A stretch of 64,000 bases of DNA from Euzebya rosea (GTDB lineage: Bacteria > Actinomycetota > Nitriliruptoria > Euzebyales > Euzebyaceae), in the NCBI RefSeq assembly GCF_003073135.1, contig NZ_PGDQ01000017.1:62001-126000 (forward strand), read 5' to 3'. A program made the translations under genes and the position numbers. The notes beneath the pieces are model-generated. The model saw nothing but the letters and a program-made list of their open reading frames with translations. It searched no databases and was not told the DNA's origin. This document shows, one piece after another, positions 34,402-43,886 of the stretch. How positions within the stretch are numbered: the first letter of the stretch is position 1; every line of letters begins with the position of its first letter.

Positions 34402-36016
34402 CGTCGTCGTGGTCGGCGCCGGCCACAACGCCCTCGTCGCCGCCTGTTACCTGGCCCGAGAGGGCCTGGACGTGGAGGTCGTCGAACGACGCGACGTCGT
34501 CGGCGGTGCGGTCTCGACGGTCGACCGGTTCGACGGGTACCGCATGGACGTCGGCTCGTCGGCCCACATCATGGTGCGGCACACCGGCATCATCGAGGAC
34601 CTGGAGCTCGGCGACTGCGGGCTGTCCTACATCGACATGGACCCATGGGGGTTCGCCCCCGTCGCCGAGGACCCGTCGGGGCAGGGCCCGCCGGTCGACG
34701 CGCTCGTGTTCCACATCAGCCCGGACGACACCTGCCAGTCGATCGCCCGGATCTGCGGCGACCGTGACGCCGAGGCCTACGCCGCGTTCGCCGCCGACTG
34801 GGGCGAGCGCAACACCCGCATCTTCGAGTTGTTCCAGGACGCCCCGACGATGGCCAACGTCGGCCGCCACATGATGGGCGTCGGCCGGGCCACGGGACTC
34901 GACGGGCTGGAGCTGTCGCGGCAGTTCCTGACCTCCGGCGACGCGCTGCTGGACGCCCACTTCACCGACGAACGCCTGAAGACGGCGCTGGCGTGGCTCG
35001 GCGCCCAGTCCGGCCCCCCGACCCACGAGCCCGCCACCGCCGACCTGGTCGGCTGGAACATGGTGATGCACCGCCTGGCGCCGGGACGGGCGGTCGGCGG
35101 GTCCGGGTCGTTGTCGGTCGCCCTGGCCGAACGGCTGCGCCGGCTGGGCGGCACGATCCGCCTCGGTGACGGGGCCGGCCGGATCGTCGTCCGGGACGGC
35201 CGGGCACGCGGCGTGATCACCGAGTCGGGCGAGCGCATCGCCGCCCGCACCGTCGTGGCCGGCTGCCACGTGCTGACCACCATCGGCCTGGTCGGCGACG
35301 ACGAGCTGCCCGACGGGTTCGGCCATCGAGCGCGCTCGACCATCCGCACCGGCAACGGCATCGGCATGGTCGTGCGGCTGGGCACCAACGCGCTGCCGTC
35401 CTACCCGGGCTCGCTGGGTGGGGCGGAGCACCACGCCCTGCAGCTGCTCGCCCCAACCCGCACGTTCCTGCGCGACGCCCACGGCGACTACGTGGCCGGG
35501 CGTCCACCGGAACGACCAGCAGCCCTCGCGATGGCCTTCAGCGCCATCGACCCGACGATCGCCCCACCCGGCAAGCACAACGTCACGGTCTGGGGCCAGT
35601 GGCATCCCTTCGAGCTCGCCGACGGCGGCAGCTGGGACGACATCAAGGAACGGGAGGGACAGAAGCTGATCGACGCCGTCGACGCGATGGCCCCCGGGTT
35701 CGCCGCCAGCGTCGAGCACGCCTACGTGCAGACGCCGCTGGACCTGTCCCGCGAGCTGAACCTGGTCAACGGGCAGGTCATGCACGTGGAGATGTCGTTG
35801 GACCAGATGTTCTCCTGGCGCCCCCTCCCCGAGCTGTCCGGGTACCGGATGCCCGCCGACGGGCTGTACCTGACCGGCGCGTCGACCCACCCGGGTGGAG
35901 GGGTGTTCGGCGCCAGCGGCCGGACCGCGGCCGGGGTCGTCCTCGCCGACCTCGCCAGGGCGCAGCGACCGTGGAACCGGCTGCGGGCCGCCGTGCGAGC
36001 CCGGACGACGCCGTGA
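34394..36016 (+). CDS. CrtO-type beta-carotene ketolase / CrtI-family oxidoreductase
   Basis: The 540-residue FAD enzyme has a dinucleotide-binding N-terminus VVVVGAGHNALVAACYLAREG with ERRDVVGG, and a C-terminal FAD signature GLYLTGASTHPGGGVFGASG. Internal features (ADLVGWNMVMHRLAPGRAVGGSGSLSVALAERL) match the CrtO ketolases of Rhodococcus and Deinococcus better than phytoene desaturases. It would add a 4-keto group to a beta ring, or oxidise another carotenoid end. Its ATG overlaps the previous gene (ATGCGTGA). A general FAD amine-oxidase-type desaturase remains the alternative. Confidence 0.8.
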   Translation: MRDVVVVGAGHNALVAACYLAREGLDVEVVERRDVVGGAVSTVDRFDGYRMDVGSSAHIMVRHTGIIEDLELGDCGLSYIDMDPWGFAPVAEDPSGQGPPVDALVFHISPDDTCQSIARICGDRDAEAYAAFAADWGERNTRIFELFQDAPTMANVGRHMMGVGRATGLDGLELSRQFLTSGDALLDAHFTDERLKTALAWLGAQSGPPTHEPATADLVGWNMVMHRLAPGRAVGGSGSLSVALAERLRRLGGTIRLGDGAGRIVVRDGRARGVITESGERIAARTVVAGCHVLTTIGLVGDDELPDGFGHRARSTIRTGNGIGMVVRLGTNALPSYPGSLGGAEHHALQLLAPTRTFLRDAHGDYVAGRPPERPAALAMAFSAIDPTIAPPGKHNVTVWGQWHPFELADGGSWDDIKEREGQKLIDAVDAMAPGFAASVEHAYVQTPLDLSRELNLVNGQVMHVEMSLDQMFSWRPLPELSGYRMPADGLYLTGASTHPGGGVFGASGRTAAGVVLADLARAQRPWNRLRAAVRARTTP

Positions 36017-36804
36017 CCGTGCTCGACGGGCTGCGCCGCCACCCCGTCCCGGCCGCGCTGGGCGCTGCCGCGGTGCTCCTGCAGATCCTCTACCCGCTCG
36101 TGCAGGGCCCGGGGCGCGACCGCCTGACCGTCGTGACCGTCGTGGTGTTCTCCGCGGCGTCGCTGTCGCACGCCGTCGTGGCCCGCGGATGGCGGGCGGC
36201 CGCTCGGCTGGCCGCGGTCTTCGTCGGCGGTGGCCTGCTCGTCGAGGTCGTCGGGGTGGCCACCGGCTGGCCGTTCGGGGACTACGCCTACAGCGACCGG
36301 CTGGGCTGGCAGGTCGCCGACGTCCCGGTGGTGATCCCGTTCGCGTGGATGATGCTGGGGTATCCGGCGCTGGTCGTGGCCCGTCGGATCACCGCCCGTC
36401 CCGGCCCGGGCATCCTCCTCGGCGGGGTGGCGCTGGCCTCGTGGGACCTGTTCCTGGACCCGCAGATGGTCGCGGAGGGCTACTGGACCTGGTTCGGTGA
36501 CGGCCCCCACCTGGTCGACGGCATCCCGGTGAGCAACTACGCGGCATGGCTGGCCATCGCCCTCCTGATGGCCGCGCTCGCGTGGGGGGCCACCGGCACG
36601 TGGGACGACCGCGACGACGCGGTGCCCCTCGGGCTGTACCTGTGGACGTGGGCGGGCAGCACGCTGGCCCATGCCGCCTTCTTCGGCCTGCCGGTCTCGG
36701 CCCTCTACGGTGGGGCCGGTATGGGTGCAGTCGTCGCTGTCCTGTGGTGGTCGCAACGCGACCACACCGAGGTCGTGGGCGAAGTGGAGCGAGTCGGATC
36801 GTGA
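36013..36804 (+). CDS. cruF: Carotenoid 1',2'-hydratase, CruF family (DUF422)
   Basis: 263 residues, about seven to eight transmembrane helices. CruF adds water across the terminal double bond of an acyclic carotenoid end. The family markers are GWPFGDYAYSDRLGWQVADVPVVIPFAWMMLGYPALVVARRI, ALASWDLFLDPQMVAEGYWTW and GIPVSNYAAWL, with conserved Asp, Trp and His-like polar residues within helices. The GTG start overlaps the upstream stop (GTGA). Next to a CruG-like glycosyltransferase, the pairing known from myxol-type and C50 carotenoid pathways. Confidence 0.85.
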   Translation: MTVLDGLRRHPVPAALGAAAVLLQILYPLVQGPGRDRLTVVTVVVFSAASLSHAVVARGWRAAARLAAVFVGGGLLVEVVGVATGWPFGDYAYSDRLGWQVADVPVVIPFAWMMLGYPALVVARRITARPGPGILLGGVALASWDLFLDPQMVAEGYWTWFGDGPHLVDGIPVSNYAAWLAIALLMAALAWGATGTWDDRDDAVPLGLYLWTWAGSTLAHAAFFGLPVSALYGGAGMGAVVAVLWWSQRDHTEVVGEVERVGS

Positions 36805-37943
36805 CCGATCGTTGGACCCCCCTCGACGGGGCCGTGGCTGTCGGTGGGGTGGCAGCCGCAGGCCTGGCCGCGCACTCGGTCCTCAACTGGCGGCTGCTCC
36901 GCAAGCCACCGGCGACCCCGACCCCGGAGGAGCATCGTCCGTCGGTGTCGGTGCTGATCCCGGCACGCGACGAGGCGGACCGGCTGGGTCCGACCCTCGA
37001 GGCGGTGCTGTCACAGGAGGGTGTGGACCTGGAGGTGCTGGTCCTCGACGACGGGTCGACCGACGACACGGCGGTCGTGGCCCGCGGGGTGGCCGACGGC
37101 GATCGCCGGTTCCGCCTGCTCAACGGACGGGCGGTGCCCGACGGGTGGCTGGGCAAGCCGTTCGCCTGCTGGCAGCTGGCCGAGGCCGCCAGGGGTGAGG
37201 TGCTGGTCTTCGTGGACGCCGACGTGACGTTGCGGCCCGGCGCGCTGGCCGCCTGCGTGGACATGCTCCACCAGGGCGAGATGGACCTGCTCAGCCCCTA
37301 CCCCCGCCAGGTCGCCCACGGTGTGGCCGAGCGGCTCGTCCAGCCGCTGCTGCAGTGGTCGTGGCTGACGTTCCTCCCCCTCCGGCTCGCCGAGCGCAGC
37401 GCGTCACCGTCGATGACCGCCGGCAACGGCCAGCTCATCGTGGCCCGCGCCGACTGCTACCGGGCAGCCGGCGGCCACCAGCAGGTGCGAGCCGAGGTGA
37501 TCGAGGACGTCGAGCTGGCGCGGGCGTTCAAGCGGGCCGGCCTGCGGGTCGGCATGGCCGACGGCACCGACCTGGCGACCTGCCGGATGTACCACGGCTG
37601 GGCGGAGCTCCGGGAGGGGTACAGCAAGTCGCTGTGGAAGGCGTTCGGCAGCCGCGGGGGCGCCACGTTCGCCATCGGCATGCTGGCCCTCCTGTACGTC
37701 GTCCCGCCGCTGGGCATGCTCCTCGGCATCGGGCTGCGCCGACGGCGGCTGGCCCTGCTCGGGGCCGCCGGGTACCTGTCCGCCGTCGCCGGACGCGCCC
37801 ACGTCGCCCACCGGACCCGATCCCCCGTCGTCGACGCGCTCGCCCACCCGGCGTCGATCGGGATGCTCGCCTGGCTCGTGCGGGAGTCGTGGCGCCGCAA
37901 GGCGCTCGGCGCGCTCAGCTGGAAGGGCCGACCGGTCACGTGA
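36801..37943 (+). CDS. cruG: Family 2 glycosyltransferase, CruG-like
   Basis: 380 residues. It probably transfers a sugar to the tertiary hydroxyl made by CruF. The GT2 domain has SVSVLIPARDEADRLGPTLEAVL, VLVLDDGSTDDT, a DxD motif in VLVFVDADVTL, the acceptor-site ED in VIEDVELARAFKRAG, and a downstream YSKSLWKAFG. Hydrophobic C-terminal helices (about 285-370) anchor it to the membrane. GTGA start-stop overlap with cruF. The sugar cannot be predicted. Confidence 0.84.
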   Translation: MTDRWTPLDGAVAVGGVAAAGLAAHSVLNWRLLRKPPATPTPEEHRPSVSVLIPARDEADRLGPTLEAVLSQEGVDLEVLVLDDGSTDDTAVVARGVADGDRRFRLLNGRAVPDGWLGKPFACWQLAEAARGEVLVFVDADVTLRPGALAACVDMLHQGEMDLLSPYPRQVAHGVAERLVQPLLQWSWLTFLPLRLAERSASPSMTAGNGQLIVARADCYRAAGGHQQVRAEVIEDVELARAFKRAGLRVGMADGTDLATCRMYHGWAELREGYSKSLWKAFGSRGGATFAIGMLALLYVVPPLGMLLGIGLRRRRLALLGAAGYLSAVAGRAHVAHRTRSPVVDALAHPASIGMLAWLVRESWRRKALGALSWKGRPVT

Positions 37944-39445
37944 GCGCCTCGTCCCCGCGCCGGGCCGTCGTCGTCGGGGCGGGCGTCGGCGGGCTGGCCA
38001 CCGCCGCTCGCCTTGCTGCGGCGGGTCTGTCGGTGACGGTGGTGGAGCAGGCCGACACCGTCGGCGGCAAGCTCGGCCTGCGATCGGTCGACGGGTACCG
38101 CTTCGACACCGGCCCGTCGCTGGTCACCCTGCCGTGGACGCTCGCCGCGACGCTGGAGGCGACCGGCGTGGCGCTGGAGGACGTGCTGGACCTGCAGCGG
38201 CTGGACCCAATCGCCCGCTACCGGTTCGGTGACGGCTCCTGGCTGGACGCCGACGCCGACGAGGCCCGCTTCGTGCGACGGCTGGAGGCGGAGGTCCACC
38301 CGGGTGCCGGTGTGCAGTGGACGGCCCTGATGGACCGTGCCCACGCGATGTGGGACGCCTCGGCCGACCGCGTGCTCCAGCAGCCGCTGGACGGCGTCAC
38401 CGACCTGCTCCGACTGGCAGCCACCCCCCGCGACATCGCCACGATCGCGCCGCACCGATCGCTGCGGTCGCTCGGCCGGGAACACCTCTCCGACCCGCGG
38501 CTCCGGCAGCTGCTCGACCGCTACGCCACCTACTCGGGGTCCGACCCACGGAAGGCACCGGCCGTCCTCGCCACCGTGGCGTGGGCCGAGCGGGAGTGGG
38601 GCGGCTGGTACGTCCGCGGTGGCCTCCGGAGGATCGGCGAGGTGCTGGCCGACCGGGTGCGGGCGTGCGGCGGATCGATCCGGACCGGAACACGCGTGAC
38701 CGGCGTCCGCGTGGACCCCGGTCCGTCCGGTGGCCGCGTGCGTGGCGTCACCCTCGAGGGTGGAGAGGTGCTGGACGCCGACGTCGTGGTGCTCAACGCC
38801 GACGCCGGGCAGGTCGTGGCACGGCTGCTGCCCGATCGGCTGACCGGTGGGCTGCGCCGACGGCTGCGGGTGGCGCCCCGGTCGTTGGGGGGGTTCGTGA
38901 TGCTGCTCGGGATCGTCGAGGACGACGCGGGGCTGGCCCACGAGCGGCTGGCCCACCACACCGTGCTGTTCGCCGAACGGTACGACGAGGAGTTCGACGC
39001 CCTCTTCGGTCGTCGTCCCCGGTACGCCGACCGGCCGACGGTGTACGTGGCCGTCGCCGACGACTCGGCGGTTGCCCCGGCGGGCCACCGGGCCGTGTTC
39101 GTGCTGGTCAACGCCCCCCGCACCGATCAGGTCGCGACCCCGCCGCCGGGCTACGGCGACAGGATCCTGGCGCTGATGGCCGAGCGCGGCGTCGACCTCC
39201 GGGACCGCATCGTGCTGCGCGAGGAACGCTCCCCCGCCGACCTCGAGCGCGACACGCTGACCCCCGGCGGCGCCATCTACGGCACCTCCTCCAACGGGCC
39301 GCTCGCGGCGTTCCTGCGGCCGCCCAACCACGGGCCGGCCGAGGGCCTGTACCTGGTCGGCGGATCCTCCCACCCCGGCGGCGGCCTGCCGCTCGTGCTG
39401 ATGAGCGCCCGCATCGTCGCCGAGTCCGTCCTGACCCCGGGCTGA
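37940..39445 (+). CDS. CrtI/CrtD-type carotenoid desaturase
   Basis: 501 residues. FAD-dependent desaturase with AVVVGAGVGGLATAARLAAAGLSVTVVEQADTVGGK at the N-terminus, GYRFDTGPSLVTLP, ATYSGSDPRKAPAVLATVAWAE and the C-terminal GLYLVGGSSHPGGGLPLVLMSARI. These are hallmarks of CrtI and CrtD. Next to CruF, a CrtD role (desaturation beside the hydroxylated end) is more likely than phytoene desaturation, but substrate cannot be settled from sequence. Last gene of the coupled operon (GTGA overlap); 18 bp separate it from a convergent gene. Confidence 0.85.
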   Translation: MSASSPRRAVVVGAGVGGLATAARLAAAGLSVTVVEQADTVGGKLGLRSVDGYRFDTGPSLVTLPWTLAATLEATGVALEDVLDLQRLDPIARYRFGDGSWLDADADEARFVRRLEAEVHPGAGVQWTALMDRAHAMWDASADRVLQQPLDGVTDLLRLAATPRDIATIAPHRSLRSLGREHLSDPRLRQLLDRYATYSGSDPRKAPAVLATVAWAEREWGGWYVRGGLRRIGEVLADRVRACGGSIRTGTRVTGVRVDPGPSGGRVRGVTLEGGEVLDADVVVLNADAGQVVARLLPDRLTGGLRRRLRVAPRSLGGFVMLLGIVEDDAGLAHERLAHHTVLFAERYDEEFDALFGRRPRYADRPTVYVAVADDSAVAPAGHRAVFVLVNAPRTDQVATPPPGYGDRILALMAERGVDLRDRIVLREERSPADLERDTLTPGGAIYGTSSNGPLAAFLRPPNHGPAEGLYLVGGSSHPGGGLPLVLMSARIVAESVLTPG

Positions 39446-39463
39446 GGCCGGGCAGGACACGAC

Positions 39464-40234
39464 CTACGGCGCCAGGGTCGAGCTGTCCCCGCCGAGGGCG
39501 AGCAGGTCGCGGCGGACGGCGACGACCACCTGTCCGAGCCCGATCAGGCTGACGACGGCCAGGATGCTGATGGAGACGTTGGCGATGAACGTGTCGAGGG
39601 ACAGGAACACGCCGCCCCAGTGCACGGCGATCGAGCAGCAGATGACCCGCAGGGCACGCTCGCCGATCGTGACGGTGCCGATCTCGCTGCCCCCGGCGTT
39701 GCGTCCGCGGGCCCGGACGTACTCCAGCATGAAGAACGCCACGCCGGCCGTCAGCACGATCCACGCCTCGCCACCGACGATCCAGACGGCGATCAGGTAC
39801 AGCACGTCGTTGAGGCGGTCCACGGCGGAGTCCAGCACGTAGCCCCACTTCGTGGTCCGCTCCGTCGCGACGGCCACCGCGCCGTCGAGGGTGTCGCCGA
39901 GCCCGCTGAAGACGATCAGCCAGCCGGCGAGCATCTGCCAGCGGCCACCGTGGGTGGCGACGACGATGGCAGCCAGCGCGATCCAGGTGGAGGTGAACGT
40001 CAGCACGTCCGGCTGCACGCCGCGGCGTGCCAACGGCCGTGCCACCGCGTAGCCCATCGCCAGCCAGCCGCGCAGCCACGGGTTGGCCCGCGGGTCGACG
40101 CCGCCGTGCAGGGGCTGCCACTTGTCGAAGTAGCCCTCCCGGTCGGGCACGGCCACCGCGGGCCGCTCGGCCGTGACGACGGCGGCCACGACCAACGCGA
40201 CGAGCGCCGCCGCCAGGAGGATGAATCCGATCAT
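39464..40234 (-). CDS. CDP-alcohol phosphatidyltransferase-like membrane protein with altered motif
   Basis: 256 residues, about six transmembrane helices. The family motif D-x2-DG-x2-AR-x8-G-x3-D-x3-D is present as DTLDGAVAVATERTTKWGYVLDSAVD: all four aspartates and both glycines are kept, but the arginine after Ala is Val. It would attach a polar alcohol to a CDP-diacylglycerol-type donor. ATG 40234 begins a hydrophobic helix at once; a longer in-frame reading is not supported. The substrate is unknown. Confidence 0.8.
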   Translation of the reverse strand: MIGFILLAAALVALVVAAVVTAERPAVAVPDREGYFDKWQPLHGGVDPRANPWLRGWLAMGYAVARPLARRGVQPDVLTFTSTWIALAAIVVATHGGRWQMLAGWLIVFSGLGDTLDGAVAVATERTTKWGYVLDSAVDRLNDVLYLIAVWIVGGEAWIVLTAGVAFFMLEYVRARGRNAGGSEIGTVTIGERALRVICCSIAVHWGGVFLSLDTFIANVSISILAVVSLIGLGQVVVAVRRDLLALGGDSSTLAP

Positions 40235-40380
40235 GGGACCGAGCGTAGTCCCCCTCCCCGACCCGCCCACGACGGCGCCACGGGCCCCGCTGCCACCTTG
40301 GTCGCACGGATGGCCGGCTGGTAGAACCTGACTCAGGTCACCCGCCCCGCAGGGACCGTCCCCTCCACAGGAGCTCACGC

Positions 40381-41403
40381 ATGCGCCTCGGCCTCAACCT
40401 CGGCTACTCAGGATCCTCGATCGACAACGCGCTGCCCCTCGTGCAGCACGCCGACGAGGTCGGCATCGACTCCGTGTGGGCCGCCGAGGCCTACGGCTCC
40501 GACGCCGTGACCGTGCTGTCCTACATCGCGGCGAGGACCGAGAACATCAAGCTGGGGTCGGCCATCCTGCAGATGCCGGGCCGGACCCCGGCCAACACCG
40601 CCATGACGGCGATGACGCTGGATGCGCTCAGCCACGGTCGCATGCTGCTCGGGCTCGGGCTGTCGGGCCCCCAGGTCGTGGAGGGCTGGCACGGCGTGCC
40701 CTACGGCAAGCCGCTGACGCGCACCCGCGAGTACGTCGAGATCGTCCGCACGATCATCAAGCGCGAGGAAGCCCTGGAGTACACGGGCGAGGAGTACCAG
40801 ATCCCCTACGTCGGCGAGGGAGCGACGGGGCTCGGCAAGCCGCTGAAGAGCATCCTCCACCCGGTCCGCAACGAGATCCCGATCTACCTGGCCTCCATCG
40901 GCCCGAAGAACATCCAGCTGACCGCCGAGATCGCCGACGGCTGGCTGCCGATCTTCTACTCCCCCGAGCGCGAGGACATCTTCAACGAGAACCTCGACGC
41001 GGGGTTCGACGCCGTCGGCCGCGACGGCAGCGACTTCGACATCGCCCCGACCTGCTACGTCGCGATGGGCGACGACGTCGACGCCTGCCGCGACATGCTG
41101 CGGCCGATGTTCGCCCTCTACATCGGTGGCATGGGCGCCAAGGGCAAGAACTTCTACTTCAACCTGGCCTGCCGCTACGGCTTCGAGGAGGCCGCGACAC
41201 AGATCCAGGACCTGTACCTGGAGGGCAAGAAGGCCGAGGCCACCGCGTTGGTCCCCGACGCCCTGGTCGACGAGTGCGCGCTGGTCGGTCCCATGGACCG
41301 GATCGTCGACCGGCTGGAGGCGTGGAAGGAATCCCGCGTCGGCACGCTGATCCTCGGCACGATGCAGCCCGAGGTCCTCGAACCCCTGGTGAACGCGCTC
41401 TAG
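40381..41403 (+). CDS. LLM-class (luciferase-like) F420-dependent oxidoreductase
   Basis: 340 residues. TIM-barrel flavin/F420 enzyme: [82 protein letters not shown] and [27 protein letters not shown]. These match the Rv3520c-type F420-linked group. Cofactor F420 rather than FMN is inferred from this subgroup. ACAGGAG sits 5 bp before the ATG. It is divergent from the CDP-alcohol gene and convergent with the TetR gene. The substrate is unknown. Confidence 0.87.
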   Translation: MRLGLNLGYSGSSIDNALPLVQHADEVGIDSVWAAEAYGSDAVTVLSYIAARTENIKLGSAILQMPGRTPANTAMTAMTLDALSHGRMLLGLGLSGPQVVEGWHGVPYGKPLTRTREYVEIVRTIIKREEALEYTGEEYQIPYVGEGATGLGKPLKSILHPVRNEIPIYLASIGPKNIQLTAEIADGWLPIFYSPEREDIFNENLDAGFDAVGRDGSDFDIAPTCYVAMGDDVDACRDMLRPMFALYIGGMGAKGKNFYFNLACRYGFEEAATQIQDLYLEGKKAEATALVPDALVDECALVGPMDRIVDRLEAWKESRVGTLILGTMQPEVLEPLVNAL

Positions 41404-41431
41404 CTGGCCGATCGGCGGTCAGCCCGGCGCG

Positions 41432-42019
41432 TCAGCCGTCGCGGTGGCCGCCGGTCGCCGCGTCGACGAACCGCAGGATCTCGCGGGTCAGCGCGTCGGC
41501 ACCCAGCCGGTCCCCCGCCGCGAGCGCCACACGGAGTGCCTCGCGGATCGCGCCCATGACCATCGGCCCGGCGATCGTCGGGTCGATGTTGTCCGGCACC
41601 TCGCCGAGGTCCTGTCCGCGGGCGATGTTGGCGGCCACGATGGCGGCCTGCATCGCCTGCCGCTCGACCATCACCGCAGCCACCTCGGGCTCGCGGGCCA
41701 GCCCACCGAGTGCCACGGGGGCCAACGGCTCGGCGTAGTGGAAGGCGACCATCAGCTCGATGCGCCGCTGCTCGCGCTTGCGCCACGTCGGCGCCTCGAT
41801 CTGGGCCATCAGGACCGCTTCGTCCTGGCGGTCGAAGAAGTCGTTGACCACGGCGGCGGCCAGGGCGCCCTTGTTCTGGAAGTAGCGGTACGTCAGCCCG
41901 ATGGAGGTGCCGGCACGCCTGGCCACGGCGGCAACCTCGAGGTTGCCGCCTGCCTCGACGAGCTCGGCCTGGGCCGCGTCGAGCAGCTTCTTCCGCGTCT
42001 GCGCGCCCTTGCCGGACAT
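41432..42019 (-). CDS. TetR-family transcriptional regulator
   Basis: 195 residues. The N-terminal helix-turn-helix domain reads TRKKLLDAAQAELVEAGGNLEVAAVARRAGTSIGLTYRYFQNKGALAAAVV. The C-terminal all-helical ligand domain (about 60-195) is of TetR_C type. ATG 42019 is chosen because GGAG lies 7 bp upstream; ATGs at 42034 and 42037 are less well placed. It follows the kinase gene on the same strand by 70 bp. Neither an operator nor a ligand is evident; the convergent LLM oxidoreductase is a possible target. Confidence 0.88.
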   Translation of the reverse strand: MSGKGAQTRKKLLDAAQAELVEAGGNLEVAAVARRAGTSIGLTYRYFQNKGALAAAVVNDFFDRQDEAVLMAQIEAPTWRKREQRRIELMVAFHYAEPLAPVALGGLAREPEVAAVMVERQAMQAAIVAANIARGQDLGEVPDNIDPTIAGPMVMGAIREALRVALAAGDRLGADALTREILRFVDAATGGHRDG

Positions 42020-42089
42020 CGGTGTCTCCGCCATCATCGGCCACCGTAGGCAGCCGGAAGGGGGGAGTAAAGGACAGCCAACCGCCCGA

Positions 42090-43736
42090 TCATCGGACAG
42101 CGTCCCCGGAGGGACGTTCACGGGGGATGCTGATGACGAAGTCGGCGCCCGGGTCCGCAGGGCGGTAGTCGACCCGACCCCCGTGGGCCTCGACGAGCTC
42201 CCACACGATCGCAAGGCCCAGCCCGACGCTGTCGGGATCCCCGCTGCCGGCGAAGTCCTGGAAGAGGTTGTCGACCTGCGGGGGATCCAGGCCGCGGCCG
42301 TGGTCGCGGACGCTGATCCGCACGTGGTCCTCGTCGGCCTCGGTCGACAGGTGCACCGGGGGACGCCCGTACTTCAGCGCGTTGGTGACGAGGTTCCACA
42401 CGACGCGTTCCAGCCGGGGACCGTCGGCCTCGACGACCAGGCCGGGCGCACCGAGGAGCACGACCTCGTCGCCGGCGTCCTCCACGACCGACCGGAGGAT
42501 GTCGTCGATCGAGACGTCGGCGAGCTTGAGCTCCAGCGCATCGGAGTCCAGCCGCGCCGCGTCCAGCAGGTCGTCGGCAAGCCGGTTCAGGCGGTTGGCC
42601 TGCCGTTCGACGGACTCAAGCATCGCGTCGACCCGTTCGGGGGCGACCTGTTCGCGACGACCACGCAGGATCCGGGCGACCCCCTTGACGGTGGTCAGCG
42701 GCGACCGCAGGTCATGGGCCACGGTGGCGACGAACCGGGTCCGGAGCGCCTCGAGCCGCTCGAGCCGTCGGTTGCTCGCCTCCTGGTGGCGGATCAGGTC
42801 CCGGGTGGCCAGCGACACCGCCGAGGACTCGGCCAGGGACATCAGGGCACCCTCGGCGAGGGCGCTCGGGCGGGGGCCGGTCACCTCGACGGCCACGACG
42901 TACTCCGCGGGCCGCTCTGGAAGCCGGATCGGCAGGGTCAGCCGGTTGGGTTGCCGGCCGGTCCCCTGCTGCCAGGTCAACCGGTGGAGTGTGGCGCTGA
43001 CCCCTCCCTCCTCGTCGGTGAGCAGCGGTGGCCCGCCGCCGTCGCGGTCGACCGACAGCACGTCGGGCAGCTGCACCTCCTCCCAGCCGGTCAGGGTGTG
43101 GCGATGGACCGTGGCGCGCCTGCCGCCAAGGGCCTCGTTCACGTGGCGGGCAAGCGCCCCGAGGATGGCGTCCTCGTCGCGCTTGGCGACGATGTCCTGC
43201 GAGGCCTCGGCCATGCGCTGGTACAGCCGTCGCTCGACGTCCAGCTCACGGGCGAGGGACCCGGCGAAGCCGCCGACCACGAGCAGGACCAGCAGCCGAC
43301 CCAGGATCACCGGGCCGGGTTCGCCCCCATCGACGAGCAGCTCCAGCAGCCCGTTGGCCAGTCCTGCACCGAGCGCCACGGCCAGGGCGCCCCGGACCCG
43401 GTAGCGCAGCGCCGCCGCGAGCACGACGAGGACGAGCAGGACCCACAGCTCGTCGTTGCCCTGCAGCAGGCCGGCGAGGACCAGGCCGAGGGTCGCCAGC
43501 AGGTCGACGGCCATCAGGACGGCGCTGACCTGTCGCCACGCCGCGGCGGTGTTCAGCCGCCGGTCGGCGACGGCGACGCCCAGTCCGACGGCCGCGAGGA
43601 GCGCGATGATGGCCACGGTCGGGGCAGCAGCGACCGGGCCGCCGACAAGGATCTGCCCGGCAGCCAGGGCAGCGGCTGACCATCGCACCCAGGCGATGGT
43701 CCACTCGCGTCGGCGAAGGGTTTCCAGAGCACCCAC
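42090..43736 (-). CDS. Membrane-associated sensor histidine kinase
   Basis: 548 residues. Five to six N-terminal helices (about 15-155) precede a GAF-like region (about 175-320). HisKA with [22 protein letters not shown] then leads to HATPase_c with [29 protein letters not shown] and [21 protein letters not shown]. No response regulator is adjacent, so it is an orphan. The start is GTG 43736. It is divergent from ilvD with about 150 bp between. Confidence 0.92.
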   Translation of the reverse strand: MGALETLRRREWTIAWVRWSAAALAAGQILVGGPVAAAPTVAIIALLAAVGLGVAVADRRLNTAAAWRQVSAVLMAVDLLATLGLVLAGLLQGNDELWVLLVLVVLAAALRYRVRGALAVALGAGLANGLLELLVDGGEPGPVILGRLLVLLVVGGFAGSLARELDVERRLYQRMAEASQDIVAKRDEDAILGALARHVNEALGGRRATVHRHTLTGWEEVQLPDVLSVDRDGGGPPLLTDEEGGVSATLHRLTWQQGTGRQPNRLTLPIRLPERPAEYVVAVEVTGPRPSALAEGALMSLAESSAVSLATRDLIRHQEASNRRLERLEALRTRFVATVAHDLRSPLTTVKGVARILRGRREQVAPERVDAMLESVERQANRLNRLADDLLDAARLDSDALELKLADVSIDDILRSVVEDAGDEVVLLGAPGLVVEADGPRLERVVWNLVTNALKYGRPPVHLSTEADEDHVRISVRDHGRGLDPPQVDNLFQDFAGSGDPDSVGLGLAIVWELVEAHGGRVDYRPADPGADFVISIPRERPSGDAVR

Positions 43737-43886
43737 GGCCCCGACAGCGTAACCCAGCGTGGCTCCCGTCCCGGAAACCCCGCACCGGCCGTCTGGGACG
43801 CCACCTGCAGGGTGTCTAGGCTGTCGGCTAGCTCACCGACGTCCTCGCCGCCGCGACGAGGCTCGACATCATCGCCAGGAGACCCC

